Positions 25,791 to 34,471 of a DNA stretch of 64,000 nucleotides are shown here, in pieces; position 1 is the stretch's first letter, and every line of letters begins with the position of its first letter. Under the pieces are notes generated by a model. It had not been told where the DNA came from. It made no database searches and saw only the letters and a list, made by a program, of their open reading frames with translations. Source of the stretch: Marinobacter pelagius (GTDB lineage Bacteria; Pseudomonadota; Gammaproteobacteria; Pseudomonadales; Oleiphilaceae); NCBI RefSeq assembly GCF_900114925.1, contig NZ_FOUR01000001.1:496001-560000 (forward strand). Direction: 5' to 3'. The position numbers and the translations under genes are program-made.

Positions 25791-26370
25791 GTGGTATGCC
25801 GTGTTCTTTTAGATACTCACCATGCTCTTCCAGATATTCACGAGTATTCGCCCGATAAATATCCGGATTTCTGTCCATCTCGTTCGCCTGGAGGCGGGCC
25901 AGTTCAACCTCATTGCCAACCTGATTCATCATCCAGACGACAATTTCTCCGCCGGGGGCGAGACCAAAAGTGAGAGTGTCGCGCGGCTCCATTCTCACAC
26001 TCCGTGGAGTAACAACTGGTGCACGCTTCATCATTCGCTTTTTCCAGTTGGCCGGAATCTCAATCAATCTCTGATAAAACTTCTGTTCTGCGAAAGAAAA
26101 CCACTGAATAGCAACGAAATTCGGGAATGGTTCCATGTATCCTGAAACACCTGAAGGCCCGTAGGGTCCTATCCAACAACAACTCATCGAACCTGCGGGA
26201 TGGTACCAGTGCCGCACTCCGGAAAGTTCAAACTCCAGATGCTCAACCCATACGTCATAGTGTTCCGGGGTCGCCAAAGAAAAGTACCATGTGACCTCTT
26301 CTTTCTGTGCGGCTGTGACGCTGCAACCAGACACCAAAATGGTTAATACTACTATCAGTCCCTTAAACAT
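25777..26370 (-). CDS. DUF2931-family lipoprotein, probable immunity protein to the adjacent lipase
   Basis: 197 residues. Lipoprotein signal peptide with lipobox LVSGC (Cys16). The mature part has the DUF2931 features: VTWYFSLATPEHYDVWVE near the start, a central CCWIGPYG, and a conserved WKKRMM. Starts 9 bp after the lipase gene and is surely cotranscribed with it. Tle-type type VI lipase effectors are usually encoded with a periplasmic or outer-membrane lipoprotein that blocks the enzyme, so an immunity role is inferred from context. Base composition is lower in GC than the surroundings. Direct evidence for inhibition cannot come from sequence. Confidence 0.8.
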   Translation of the reverse strand: MFKGLIVVLTILVSGCSVTAAQKEEVTWYFSLATPEHYDVWVEHLEFELSGVRHWYHPAGSMSCCWIGPYGPSGVSGYMEPFPNFVAIQWFSFAEQKFYQRLIEIPANWKKRMMKRAPVVTPRSVRMEPRDTLTFGLAPGGEIVVWMMNQVGNEVELARLQANEMDRNPDIYRANTREYLEEHGEYLKEHGIPLTGW

Positions 26371-26379
26371 TGAGGCTCC

Positions 26380-28398
26380 CTATCCTGGCTTCCGGTTGAA
26401 ATGCACAAGCCGCTCTTGTGATGACGAAGGTCTAAGCGGATGAAACCACTGTTCAGCTGGTACTTCGAGGGAAAGCACTTGATCAGCAACCAATAGATCC
26501 ATGAGGTTATAGTGGGCTGAATGATGGATGTATCGCTGACGGACAAGCCGCAGATCTTTATCGCTGAGCTTCAGGTTATCGATACCTGCCGAGACCTGAG
26601 CCTTCATTTCTTCAGCTACCGACTCCAGCCCATCCGGAATCTTAAAGCTACCATTCTCGGGTATGGGTTTGAGAGGAACGCCTTCACTTACCGCCAACAT
26701 GTGCATTAAATGCATCCCAATACGGGAGTATTCACCTCTCACGTGCCGCATCATCCTTAACGACAGTTCAATGCTCCCATCAGGAGACGGATGTTGATTT
26801 ACCTTCTGTTCAATTTCCAGAAATGGCTTACTTCCATCCGACAAGGGCAGGCTGTACTCACCAATCCAACCTTCTGCTTCTGTTTGTGCACGAAGACTCT
26901 CTAAGTTGTCCCACTCCATTGTCTCTGAGGGTCTCCCGGCTCTACTGCCAAAAATCCTAAGCGTCGGATGCAGTAAGAGCTCCTCAGTTTGTGCGTCCGG
27001 ATACCCACCACCCACATCTGAGTGTGCTCCCGGCATTTCGATCTCTCTATAATTGGCAGGGAGGATGCCATCATCAGCTCTGACACTGTTCAAAGAAAAG
27101 TTGGCTCGTTTTTCATCTGTTGCCACCAAGTGAACAACCTTTCCCAACTTTTCTGGATCCAAATAAAGCTCCAAAGGCCTGTTAACATCATTCCGCGGCG
27201 AAAAATCTAATTGTGGCAAATTCAAAATGCCGGCCACGGTATCAAACAAACCAATAAAACGAATACTCACCTCTTTTGGCCAATCCAGGCCTTTACTGGC
27301 CATGGCTCTGGCCAGAGCTCCATCATTTCCTTTCAAAATCTCATTGCTTGCATGACGAGCGGCAGCCGCACCACGGCTAAATCCGAAGAGGTCCAGTGTC
27401 AGACTTTTGATTTCAGACTCTCCTAAAACACGAACAATCTCCTGCACCAATTTTCTGAAAAGCTTGCTAACTTGAGCCGGCACACCAGTGTCGCCGAGCC
27501 CAGTAGCTGCACCAAGTTTCGAATCCTCTTCGCCAGTTTTGGTTCCAGGACCGGGTTCGTATGCCTTCACAAAAAGTGTCGTGCGAAGGTCTCTTTTGAC
27601 TGCTCCACGATCATACAAATCAAACAACTTCACAACATTGGTCGGCCCATTGGCATAGCTCTCCCCCATCCGCATCGCGAGTAGATTCCGGCACTCTTCC
27701 AGACGGGAAGGATCAGCCTTGACCGGCTCCACGCACTCGGCCATCAGCCGCTTTCTGAATATCTCGATGTTGTCGACGTTATTCAGCGTGCCATCGGTGA
27801 ACAATCCCGCTACCAGATGGACGCCGTCCGGTTCACCTTCGGATTCAAGAGTTTTTGACTCGGCCGCAAGCGGCAGGACACTGGCCGATGCGCCCAGCGG
27901 TAGCGTTAGCCGGCGATCAGCATTTTCATGCTGCGGGCCTCCATTGAGCTCGGACTCCGCCGGACTTCCCTGATAATTCCGGAAACCGATCCCTTCAGCA
28001 CGGGACAGGTCCCTGGGGGTCAGCCCCTTTCGGTTCAGCTCCGATACGGAATGTTCGAGGCCGATGATTTCGCGCGCGCCGCTCTCGCAGTGCCAGGCTC
28101 CCGAGTTGCCATCACCTTGATCCGGTCGCCAGGAAACCACTGGGCTCATTGGGCGATCCGAGCCGATGCCGGTATGAACCAGACACAATTCGCCTGTGGC
28201 AACGCGGGAGATCAGGTACTGGTGAACCACCTCGCGCGGGGTGCCAGGCAGAACGCCCGGAATATCATCGAGTAGCAGTGAGGAGTGGCCCGCAAGCGGG
28301 TCAGACAGTGTCCGGCGAAGGGTTTGCGAAGCCAGAAACGGGCTTTCGACCAACGGCAAATCCGCCGGGCGCAGGCGATAGAAGGGTTTGATATGCAT
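26380..28398 (-). CDS. Tle1-like DUF2235 lipase, probable type VI secretion effector
   Basis: 672 residues. Residues 1-190 match nothing I recognise. The DUF2235 alpha/beta hydrolase domain runs from about 193 (GLFTDGTLNN) to past 480. Its triad can be read: Ser341 in LFGFSRGAAA, Asp386 in GLFDTVAG, and His459 in MPGAHSDVGGGY. Tle1 effectors delivered by type VI secretion hydrolyse phospholipids in rival cells. No VgrG, PAAR or secretion-apparatus gene is in the window, so this is an orphan cargo gene. The catalytic half is clearly AT-richer than the N-terminal part, which has host-like composition, a mosaic expected for polymorphic toxins. No signal peptide. Confidence 0.83.
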   Translation of the reverse strand: MHIKPFYRLRPADLPLVESPFLASQTLRRTLSDPLAGHSSLLLDDIPGVLPGTPREVVHQYLISRVATGELCLVHTGIGSDRPMSPVVSWRPDQGDGNSGAWHCESGAREIIGLEHSVSELNRKGLTPRDLSRAEGIGFRNYQGSPAESELNGGPQHENADRRLTLPLGASASVLPLAAESKTLESEGEPDGVHLVAGLFTDGTLNNVDNIEIFRKRLMAECVEPVKADPSRLEECRNLLAMRMGESYANGPTNVVKLFDLYDRGAVKRDLRTTLFVKAYEPGPGTKTGEEDSKLGAATGLGDTGVPAQVSKLFRKLVQEIVRVLGESEIKSLTLDLFGFSRGAAAARHASNEILKGNDGALARAMASKGLDWPKEVSIRFIGLFDTVAGILNLPQLDFSPRNDVNRPLELYLDPEKLGKVVHLVATDEKRANFSLNSVRADDGILPANYREIEMPGAHSDVGGGYPDAQTEELLLHPTLRIFGSRAGRPSETMEWDNLESLRAQTEAEGWIGEYSLPLSDGSKPFLEIEQKVNQHPSPDGSIELSLRMMRHVRGEYSRIGMHLMHMLAVSEGVPLKPIPENGSFKIPDGLESVAEEMKAQVSAGIDNLKLSDKDLRLVRQRYIHHSAHYNLMDLLVADQVLSLEVPAEQWFHPLRPSSSQERLVHFNRKPG

Positions 28399-28535
28399 AA
28401 CGTTCCCTGTTGGTCCTGAGTGCCCGATTCACTGTCGGGCACCTGTCGATGGCGAGCCGAATCCGTGGCTCGCCGGGACAGGAGAAACTACTCAATTTGC
28501 TAGCACGACACAAGGGACAGGCTCTCAATTCAAAC

Positions 28536-28573
28536 CTACCCAGATTGGGCATATTTTTACCCAATCTGGGTAG
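28536..28573. terminator. Perfect 14-bp inverted repeat, terminator or operator
   Basis: CTACCCAGATTGGG (28536-28549) and CCCAATCTGGGTAG (28560-28573) surround a T-rich 10-base loop. It lies between the stop of the flavin monooxygenase and the start of the lipase gene, both on the minus strand. A weak T-containing stretch follows on the minus strand, so it may end the monooxygenase transcript; an operator for the lipase gene is the alternative. Confidence 0.55.
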
Positions 28574-28601
28574 AAGGAATTCATCCCGACCTGTTAAGCC
28601 A

Positions 28602-30185
28602 TCAGCCAGCCATCGCCGGCTCGCCGTGGGCCTGCATTCCCGTCACTTCCTCGCAAACGTATTGCTCGGCATCAAACCGCTTTGTCTGCTGACGGAACTG
28701 CCAGGTAAAGCCCGGCCAGAGGGTGGTGTTCTTGCCATTCTCGTTCACGTACCAGCTCTTGCAGCCGGTCTGCCAGACCGAGTCGCCAAGCTTGGCGTGA
28801 ATCGAGGCGTTGTACTCGCTGAAGGCTTCATCCTTTACCTCCACGCTCTTCCAGCCCCGGTGTTGCATCTTCCTGATGGCATCGAGCACGTACTGCACCT
28901 GGGATTCAATCATGTACACCATGGAACTGTGGCCCAGGCCGGTGTTAGGGCCCATAAGCATGAAGAAGTTGGGGAAGCCGGCCACGGTGGTACCCTTATA
29001 GGCCTCGGCGCCTTCGTGCCAGGCATCGAGCAGGTCCAGGCCACCACGGCCGAAGATCATGCCCCGGGGAATGGGCTCCTGAGCCTTGAAGCCGGTGCCG
29101 TAGATGATGCAGTCCACGGAACGCTCGTTGCCGGCGTTATCCACAATCACGTTGCCTTTCACTTCCCGAATACCGTCGGTCAACACGTTCACATGATCCT
29201 GGTCCAGGGCCGGGTAATAGTTGTTGGAGATCAGTACCCGCTTGCAGCCAAAGTGGAAATCCGGGGTAACCTTTTTGCGCAGGTCCTTGTCCCTGATCTG
29301 GCTGCGGATGTGTCGGCGCGCCTGCAGCTCCCCGAGTTTCAGGATGCGGGGGTTACCCACAAAGCCCAGCACCCGGCCTTCCAGCATCCAGTAGATGCTC
29401 TGGCGGAAGGCGTTCAGGGTTTGCGGAAACTTCCGGAACATCATTTTCTCAAGCGGACGGATCTCCCGATCCGGCTTGGGCATGATCCAGGGCGGCGTGC
29501 GCTGGTACAGATCCAGCCTCGCAGCTTCTTTGGCCACTTCCGGTACGAACTGAATCGCGGACGCTCCGGTGCCAATGACTGCCACGCGCTTGCCGCGAAG
29601 ATCATAACCATGGTCCCAGTCCTGGGAGTGGAAGCTGGTGCCGGTGAAGGTTTCGATGCCTTTGATCTCCGGGTAGGACGGAGTGCTGAGACCACCCATG
29701 CCGGATACCAGGATGTCTGCGTTCAGCTTGCTGAACCAGGGCAGGTCCTTGTCATCCCGGTCCAGTTCATCCCCCGGCTTCAGGCCCTTCTCCTGCATGT
29801 AGGCCCAGAGTTTGGGGCTGTAGCAGGTTTCGACAGTCCAGGTTCCGGTTTTTTCGTCCCAATGGGCACCTGCGACGTGGGTATTGAGCTGGATGTGTTC
29901 CATCAGTCCGTATTTTTCGGCGCAGCGTTTGAGGTAGGCCTTGATCTCCGGCTGGGTCGCAAACATTCGGCTCCAGTCGGGGTTCTGTTCGAAGGAGAAG
30001 GAGTACAGCGCTGACTGGACGTCACAGGCGCAGCCCGGGTAGTGGTTCTCGTGCCAGGTACCGCCAATGTCGTCGCTCTGTTCGAGGATGACAAAGTCGT
30101 GAAATCCGGCTTCCTTGAGTTTGATGGCCATGCCCAGGCCGGAGAAGCCGGTGCCGATGATGGCGATCTGCGTGGTTGTTGTCAT
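28602..30185 (-). CDS. Flavin monooxygenase, Baeyer-Villiger type
   Basis: 527 residues. FAD- and NADPH-dependent oxygenase that converts ketones to esters, or hydroxylates related substrates. The FAD-binding GTGFSG is at residues 11-16, followed by the GGTWHENHYPGCACD block. The second Rossmann motif is VIGTGAS near residue 200. Just before it lies a complete Baeyer-Villiger fingerprint F-x-G-x3-H-x3-W-D (FTGTSFHSQDWD). AGGAG lies seven bases before ATG 30185. Divergent from a FabR-like TetR gene, with a 24-bp repeated operator candidate between them. With AlmA it is the second flavin monooxygenase in the window. Substrate unknown. Confidence 0.9.
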   Translation of the reverse strand: MTTTTQIAIIGTGFSGLGMAIKLKEAGFHDFVILEQSDDIGGTWHENHYPGCACDVQSALYSFSFEQNPDWSRMFATQPEIKAYLKRCAEKYGLMEHIQLNTHVAGAHWDEKTGTWTVETCYSPKLWAYMQEKGLKPGDELDRDDKDLPWFSKLNADILVSGMGGLSTPSYPEIKGIETFTGTSFHSQDWDHGYDLRGKRVAVIGTGASAIQFVPEVAKEAARLDLYQRTPPWIMPKPDREIRPLEKMMFRKFPQTLNAFRQSIYWMLEGRVLGFVGNPRILKLGELQARRHIRSQIRDKDLRKKVTPDFHFGCKRVLISNNYYPALDQDHVNVLTDGIREVKGNVIVDNAGNERSVDCIIYGTGFKAQEPIPRGMIFGRGGLDLLDAWHEGAEAYKGTTVAGFPNFFMLMGPNTGLGHSSMVYMIESQVQYVLDAIRKMQHRGWKSVEVKDEAFSEYNASIHAKLGDSVWQTGCKSWYVNENGKNTTLWPGFTWQFRQQTKRFDAEQYVCEEVTGMQAHGEPAMAG

Positions 30186-30248
30186 TGCTGCTCTCCTGGT
30201 TGGCCTTTGCGGCCTTGTCTGCTCTTGTTCGGGTGGTCATCATGACCG

Positions 30249-30296
30249 GTAGACACATGTATACACAGCAAAGTAGACAGTCGTATACTTCAAAAG
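30249..30296. promoter_or_regulatory. 24-bp tandem repeat, candidate TetR operator
   Basis: Two adjacent 24-bp units (30249-30272 and 30273-30296) share GTAGACA at positions 1-7 and GTATAC at positions 11-16. The GTATAC elements are palindromic and spaced about two helical turns apart, as expected for two repressor dimers. It is 64-111 bp upstream of the monooxygenase start and on the promoter side of the divergent FabR-like regulator, which is the likely binder. Confidence 0.5.
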
Positions 30297-30364
30297 TCGA
30301 AATAATGGAGAAATGGCCTCGGCTGACAGGTAACTGTCCTCTGTCACCTCAGAATCTGGGAGCG

Positions 30365-30560
30365 AGGTTGGTTTGGGCAGGGCTTTCCAAAACCCGCTCC
30401 TTCGGCACCCCTGCGGGGTCCAGCCCGCAATCACAGATTGCGGTCGTTCGGCTATCGCATGAAGCTTCGCTTCATAAACGCTCGGCCTCACCCCTGTGAC
30501 GCTTGGGCTCCGCCATCCATGGCTCCGCACAGTTTTGGAAAGCCCTGCCCAAACCAACCT
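30365..30560 (+). repeat. Palindromic intergenic repeat, copy 6 (with inserted hairpin cassette)
   Basis: Arms 30365-30393 and 30532-30560 are a perfect 29-bp inverted repeat, the longest of the family. The interior is 138 bp instead of 54-58 because about 80 bp are inserted in the first half of the core. The insert carries three hairpins of its own: ACCCC/GGGGT (30407-30419), CCGCAATC/GATTGCGG (30425-30443) and ATGAAGC/GCTTCAT (30459-30475). Confidence 0.9.
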
Positions 30561-30595
30561 GCAGACATCCGGAGAATGCCGTCTCCCAGGCTCGG

Positions 30596-30705
30596 GGCCG
30601 GGTGGTGGCGCACCTTCCCAGACTGTTGAAGGCCATGGATGGCCTGAAACAAGCGCACAGGGACGTGCTTGTAGCGTGTCTGGGAAGGTGCGCCACCACC
30701 CGGCC
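30596..30705 (-). repeat. Palindromic intergenic repeat, copy 7 (inverted, divergent core)
   Basis: Arms 30596-30623 and 30678-30705 pair over 28 positions, perfect apart from one wobble. The interior (54 bp) retains GGCCATGGATGGCC and GCGCACAGGGACGTGC in inverted orientation. It lies only 35 bp after copy 6 and 23 bp before the TetR start codon. Confidence 0.88.
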
Positions 30706-30728
30706 TTACTCCGAAACACGAGGAACGC

Positions 30729-31361
30729 ATGAACGCTTTAACAGGCGGAAAACTGAAGCTGATCCAGGCCGCACTCAGGCTGATTACCGAAACGAGAAGT
30801 CTCACGTCACTCGGGTTGCGGGAACTTGCCCGTGAGGCGGGGCTGAACCCGAATACTTTTTACCGGCACTTCAAGAACCTGGACGAATTCGGGCTGCAGG
30901 TACTGGGCTATATTGCCGAAGACATGAAGGCCGGAGTCCGGGAGCTTCGGCAGATGGCGGATTCCTCCGAACAGGCCTCCCACGACACAGTTGCGTTCGT
31001 ATACCGCTATTTCCTGGCCAACCCAGCCGCGACCACCGTGGCGGTGCGGGAACTTCACGGCCCTTCGCCGGCGCTGCGCCGGGCTCTGGAATCGCAGCTG
31101 GAGGCCAGCGCCCGGGAAATGGCGGAGGATATTATCGAGCGACATTTGGTCAGTGCCGTGCCGCCGGAGACCATCCATGAAATTTCCCGTATGACCATCC
31201 GCTACATCCTCTTCCGGGCCATGGATTACATCGAGAAACCGGCACATCGGGAAACCATCCAGACTGAAACCGAACACTTCATCAACCGTCAGTTCCGGGG
31301 CGCTATGCTGGACCACCTGTCCCAGTCGGACGTCGAGGAACTTGCTCTGACACACACCTGA
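30729..31361 (+). CDS. TetR-family regulator, FabR-like
   Basis: 210 residues. N-terminal helix-turn-helix with the FabR-branch sequence SLGLRELAREAGLNPNTFYR followed by HFKNLDEFGLQVL; the C-terminal ligand and dimer domain is alpha-helical. FabR and DesT relatives sense acyl-CoA or acyl-ACP and repress lipid desaturation genes. The divergent neighbour is a flavin monooxygenase, so here it may respond to a lipid or ketone substrate. GAGGAA stands before ATG 30729. Only 23 bp separate the start from palindromic repeat copy 7, so the repeat should be in the mRNA leader or overlap the promoter. Confidence 0.85.
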   Translation: MNALTGGKLKLIQAALRLITETRSLTSLGLRELAREAGLNPNTFYRHFKNLDEFGLQVLGYIAEDMKAGVRELRQMADSSEQASHDTVAFVYRYFLANPAATTVAVRELHGPSPALRRALESQLEASAREMAEDIIERHLVSAVPPETIHEISRMTIRYILFRAMDYIEKPAHRETIQTETEHFINRQFRGAMLDHLSQSDVEELALTHT

Positions 31362-31464
31362 TACGCTTTCAAAACCTCCGGTTTACGGGCAGATCTGGCA
31401 GCCTGCACTAGTATGTAGGTATCCAGGCATCTGATTGATCGGGAAATCCGGAGGCACGCCAATA

Positions 31465-33042
31465 ATGAAAATCGGTATCCCCAGGGAAATTTTCGAGGAC
31501 GAACGGCGGGTGGCCGCTACGCCACCCTCTGTTCACAAACTGATCGGACTTGGTTACGAGGTCATCGTCGAAGGCGGCGCCGGCGAGGCCGCGAACTACT
31601 CCGATGCCGCCTATGAAAAAGTGGGCGCAGCCATCGCAGCGGACACCGGCTCGCTGTGGAAAGAATCCGATTTCATCCTGAAGGTCCGGGCACCGATGGA
31701 AAACCCGGCGCTGGGCAAGCACGAAGCGGATCTGATGAAAGAGGGTGCGTTTCTGGTCAGCTACATCTGGCCGGCCCAGAATCCGGAACTGCTTGAGAAG
31801 CTCGCCGCCAGAAAGATTACGTCCTTCGCCATCGACAGCCTGCCCCGCATCAGCCGCGCCCAGAAAATGGACGCCCTCAGCGCCATGGCCAACATTGCCG
31901 GCTATCGGGCGGTGATCGAGGCGGCGAACCACTTCGGGCGTTTCTTTACCGGTCAGGTAACGGCCGCAGGCAAGGTGCCCCCGGCGAAGATCATGGTAAT
32001 CGGTGCCGGGGTGGCAGGCCTCGCGGCGATCGGCGCCGCCAACAGCATGGGCGCTATCGTGCGGGCTTTCGATACCCGTCTTGAGGTGAAGGAACAGGTT
32101 GAGAGCATGGGGGCCGAGTTCCTGGTTCTGGACTTCGAGAATGAGGATGGCAGCGGCAGCGGTGGCTACGCCAAGCAGATGAGCGACGAGTTCATCAAGG
32201 CAGAGATGGCGTTGTTTGCGGAGCAGGCGAAAGAGGTGGATATCATCATCACCACCGCCCTGATTCCCGGCAAGCCGGCACCGAAACTGATCACCGCCGA
32301 CATGGTGAAATCCATGAAACCCGGCAGCGTCATTGTCGACCTGGCCTCCGAGCGGGGCGGTAACTGCGAACTCACTGAACCCGGCAAGGTGGCACATCAT
32401 CATGGCGTCACCCTGATCGGCTACACCGACCTGCCCAGCCGCATGGCCAAAGTGGCCAGTGATCTCTACGCCACCAACCTGGTGCACCTGCTCACCGAGC
32501 TGACGCCCGAAAAAGACGGCAAGCCACTGGTGAACATGGAAGACGAAGTCATTCGTGGCCTGACGGTAGTCCACGAGGACGACATCACCTGGCCACCACC
32601 GAAACCGGAATCGCCGGTCAGCCCCAAACCCGCACCGGGCACCGAGGAGCCTTCAGCCGAAGCAAAAGCGGCCGCCAAGAAGGAGGCGGACCGCCGCAGC
32701 CTGATCGGCAAGGGCGCGCTGTTCGTGGTTACGGCACTGGCACTCTACGGAGTGGGCGCCCACGCACCAGAGAGCTTCCTGCAGCACTTCACCGTGTTTG
32801 TGCTGGCCTGCTTTATTGGCTGGCAGGTGATCTGGAACGTGACCCCTTCTCTGCATACCCCCCTGATGAGCGTCACCAACGCCATCAGCGGCATCATCGT
32901 GATCGGCGCCATTCTGCACCTGGCCCAGTCGGAGAATATTGCCGTTGGCATCATGGCGTTTGTCGCGGTGCTGATTGCCAGCATCAACGTGGGCGGTGGC
33001 TTCCGGGTCACCCATCGCATGCTCAAAATGTTCCGCAAGTAG
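31465..33042 (+). CDS. pntA: NAD(P) transhydrogenase alpha subunit
   Basis: 525 residues. With PntB it uses the proton gradient to transfer hydride from NADH to NADP+. The NAD-binding domain I begins [20 protein letters not shown] and contains [20 protein letters not shown] (dinucleotide fold, about 170-190) and the flexible [10 protein letters not shown] mobile loop. A Pro/Ala/Lys-rich linker (about 375-412) leads to four C-terminal membrane helices, as in the two-subunit proteobacterial enzyme. ATG 31465 has GGAGG upstream; the longer frame adds ten unconserved residues. pntB follows 12 bp later. Supplies NADPH for the reductive peroxide defences nearby. Confidence 0.97.
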   Translation: MKIGIPREIFEDERRVAATPPSVHKLIGLGYEVIVEGGAGEAANYSDAAYEKVGAAIAADTGSLWKESDFILKVRAPMENPALGKHEADLMKEGAFLVSYIWPAQNPELLEKLAARKITSFAIDSLPRISRAQKMDALSAMANIAGYRAVIEAANHFGRFFTGQVTAAGKVPPAKIMVIGAGVAGLAAIGAANSMGAIVRAFDTRLEVKEQVESMGAEFLVLDFENEDGSGSGGYAKQMSDEFIKAEMALFAEQAKEVDIIITTALIPGKPAPKLITADMVKSMKPGSVIVDLASERGGNCELTEPGKVAHHHGVTLIGYTDLPSRMAKVASDLYATNLVHLLTELTPEKDGKPLVNMEDEVIRGLTVVHEDDITWPPPKPESPVSPKPAPGTEEPSAEAKAAAKKEADRRSLIGKGALFVVTALALYGVGAHAPESFLQHFTVFVLACFIGWQVIWNVTPSLHTPLMSVTNAISGIIVIGAILHLAQSENIAVGIMAFVAVLIASINVGGGFRVTHRMLKMFRK

Positions 33043-33054
33043 GAGGCGCCCGAT

Positions 33055-34446
33055 ATGAGCACAGGACTGGTGAGCGTGGCCTACGTGGTCGCAAGTATCT
33101 GTTTCATTCTCAGCCTGGGCGGCCTCAGCCACCAGGAATCGGCACGGCGAGGTAATCTCTACGGCGTTGCCGGCATCATCATCGCCGTGGGTGCCACGCT
33201 GGCCAGCGTTGACGGCGGCATCGTCTCGATCGTGGTTGCAGTTTTGCTGGGTGCCGGCATTGGCATCGCCATCGCCAACAAGGTGGAAATGACCCAGATG
33301 CCGCAACTGGTGGCCCTGCTTCACAGCTTTGTCGGCGCGGCAGCCGTGTTTGTGGGCTTTTCCGGCTACATCGAGCCGCTGATTGCCACCTCCGGAGCCG
33401 AGCACACCATCAAACTGGTGGAAGTCTTCGTTGGCACCTTCATTGGCGCGGTGACCTTCACGGGCTCTCTGGTGGCCTGCGGCAAGCTGGATGGTCGCAT
33501 CGACAGCAAGGCCCTGACCCTGCCCGGCCGGCACCTGATGAACCTGGCGGCAATCATTGTCTGTGTATTCCTCGGGGCGTGGTTCCTGGGCACCGAGAGC
33601 ATGGCCCTGGGCATTGTCGCCCTGGTGCTGATGACCGCGATTGCCTCGGTCCTTGGCATTCACCTGATCATGGCCATTGGCGGCGCCGATATGCCGGTGG
33701 TGGTGTCCATGCTCAACAGCTACTCCGGGTGGGCAGCGGCTTCCATCGGTTTCATGCTGGGCAACGACCTGTTGATTGTTGTTGGTGCCCTGGTGGGCAG
33801 CAGCGGTGCCATTCTCAGCTACATCATGTGCAAGGCCATGAACCGGTCATTCATCAGCGTGATCCTGGGCGGCTTCGGCCAGACCAGCAGCAGTTCGGCG
33901 GCCGCGGATACCGACCAGACAGTGCACGAATCCAGTGTCGATGATGTCTGTGAGGAACTGCGCAACGCCGAGTCGGTGATCATTGTTCCCGGTTACGGCA
34001 TGGCGGTGGCCCAGGCCCAAAACGGTGTCAGCGAAATGACTAAAATCCTTCGGGACCGTGGGGTGAATGTGCGCTTTGGCATCCACCCGGTGGCGGGCCG
34101 CCTGCCGGGGCATATGAACGTGCTACTGGCCGAGGCCCACGTGCCCTATGACATCGTGCTGGAAATGGACGAGATCAACGCCGATTTCCCGGATACTGAT
34201 GTGGTACTGGTGATCGGCGCCAACGACACGGTGAACCCGGCCGCCGCCGAAGACCCGGGCAGCCCGATTGCCGGCATGCCGGTGCTCGAGGTCTGGAAGG
34301 CCCGCCAGGTGGTTGTCCTCAAACGCGGCATGGCTACCGGTTATTCCGGCGTCGAGAACCCGCTGTTCTTCAAGGACAACGCCCGCATGCTGTTCGGCGA
34401 TGCCAAGGAAAGCATCGACAAGCTGGTCAGCGGGTTGCGGGGCTGA
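33055..34446 (+). CDS. pntB: NAD(P) transhydrogenase beta subunit
   Basis: 463 residues, full length. The first 270 residues form about nine membrane helices of the proton channel, with [20 protein letters not shown] as the conserved helix segment. The C-terminal domain III binds NADP(H), with [51 protein letters not shown] and [16 protein letters not shown] in the expected order. Starts 12 bp after pntA with a GGAGG site overlapping the pntA stop, so the pair is one operon. Confidence 0.97.
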   Translation: MSTGLVSVAYVVASICFILSLGGLSHQESARRGNLYGVAGIIIAVGATLASVDGGIVSIVVAVLLGAGIGIAIANKVEMTQMPQLVALLHSFVGAAAVFVGFSGYIEPLIATSGAEHTIKLVEVFVGTFIGAVTFTGSLVACGKLDGRIDSKALTLPGRHLMNLAAIIVCVFLGAWFLGTESMALGIVALVLMTAIASVLGIHLIMAIGGADMPVVVSMLNSYSGWAAASIGFMLGNDLLIVVGALVGSSGAILSYIMCKAMNRSFISVILGGFGQTSSSSAAADTDQTVHESSVDDVCEELRNAESVIIVPGYGMAVAQAQNGVSEMTKILRDRGVNVRFGIHPVAGRLPGHMNVLLAEAHVPYDIVLEMDEINADFPDTDVVLVIGANDTVNPAAAEDPGSPIAGMPVLEVWKARQVVVLKRGMATGYSGVENPLFFKDNARMLFGDAKESIDKLVSGLRG

Positions 34447-34471
34447 GGCCAGCCCCTGTCTACTCCGGGCA

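Larger units (their letters stand above)
30186..30728. other. 543-bp intergenic region with promoter, operator candidate and two palindromic repeats
   Basis: Between the divergent monooxygenase and TetR genes. From left to right it holds the monooxygenase leader, an AT-rich promoter zone with a 24-bp direct repeat (30249-30296), palindromic repeat copy 6 with an extra insert (30365-30560), and copy 7 (30596-30705). I see no convincing coding frame; short frames here only read the repeats. Confidence 0.7.

Noticed and set aside
28410..30014. 534-residue plus-strand frame opposite the flavin monooxygenase
   Set aside because: Antisense shadow; the minus strand shows complete FAD and Baeyer-Villiger motifs.
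3103..30705. The palindromic repeats as attC sites of an integron cassette array
   Set aside because: Some arms contain GTTGGG and CCCAAC, but the order is reversed from that of attC (RYYYAAC first, GTTRRRY last). The genes between are ordinary chromosomal genes in both orientations, and no integron integrase is present.
30365..30705. Copies 6 and 7 as inverted ends of one transposon
   Set aside because: They enclose only 35 bp, each is a complete palindrome in itself, and no coding frame lies between them.
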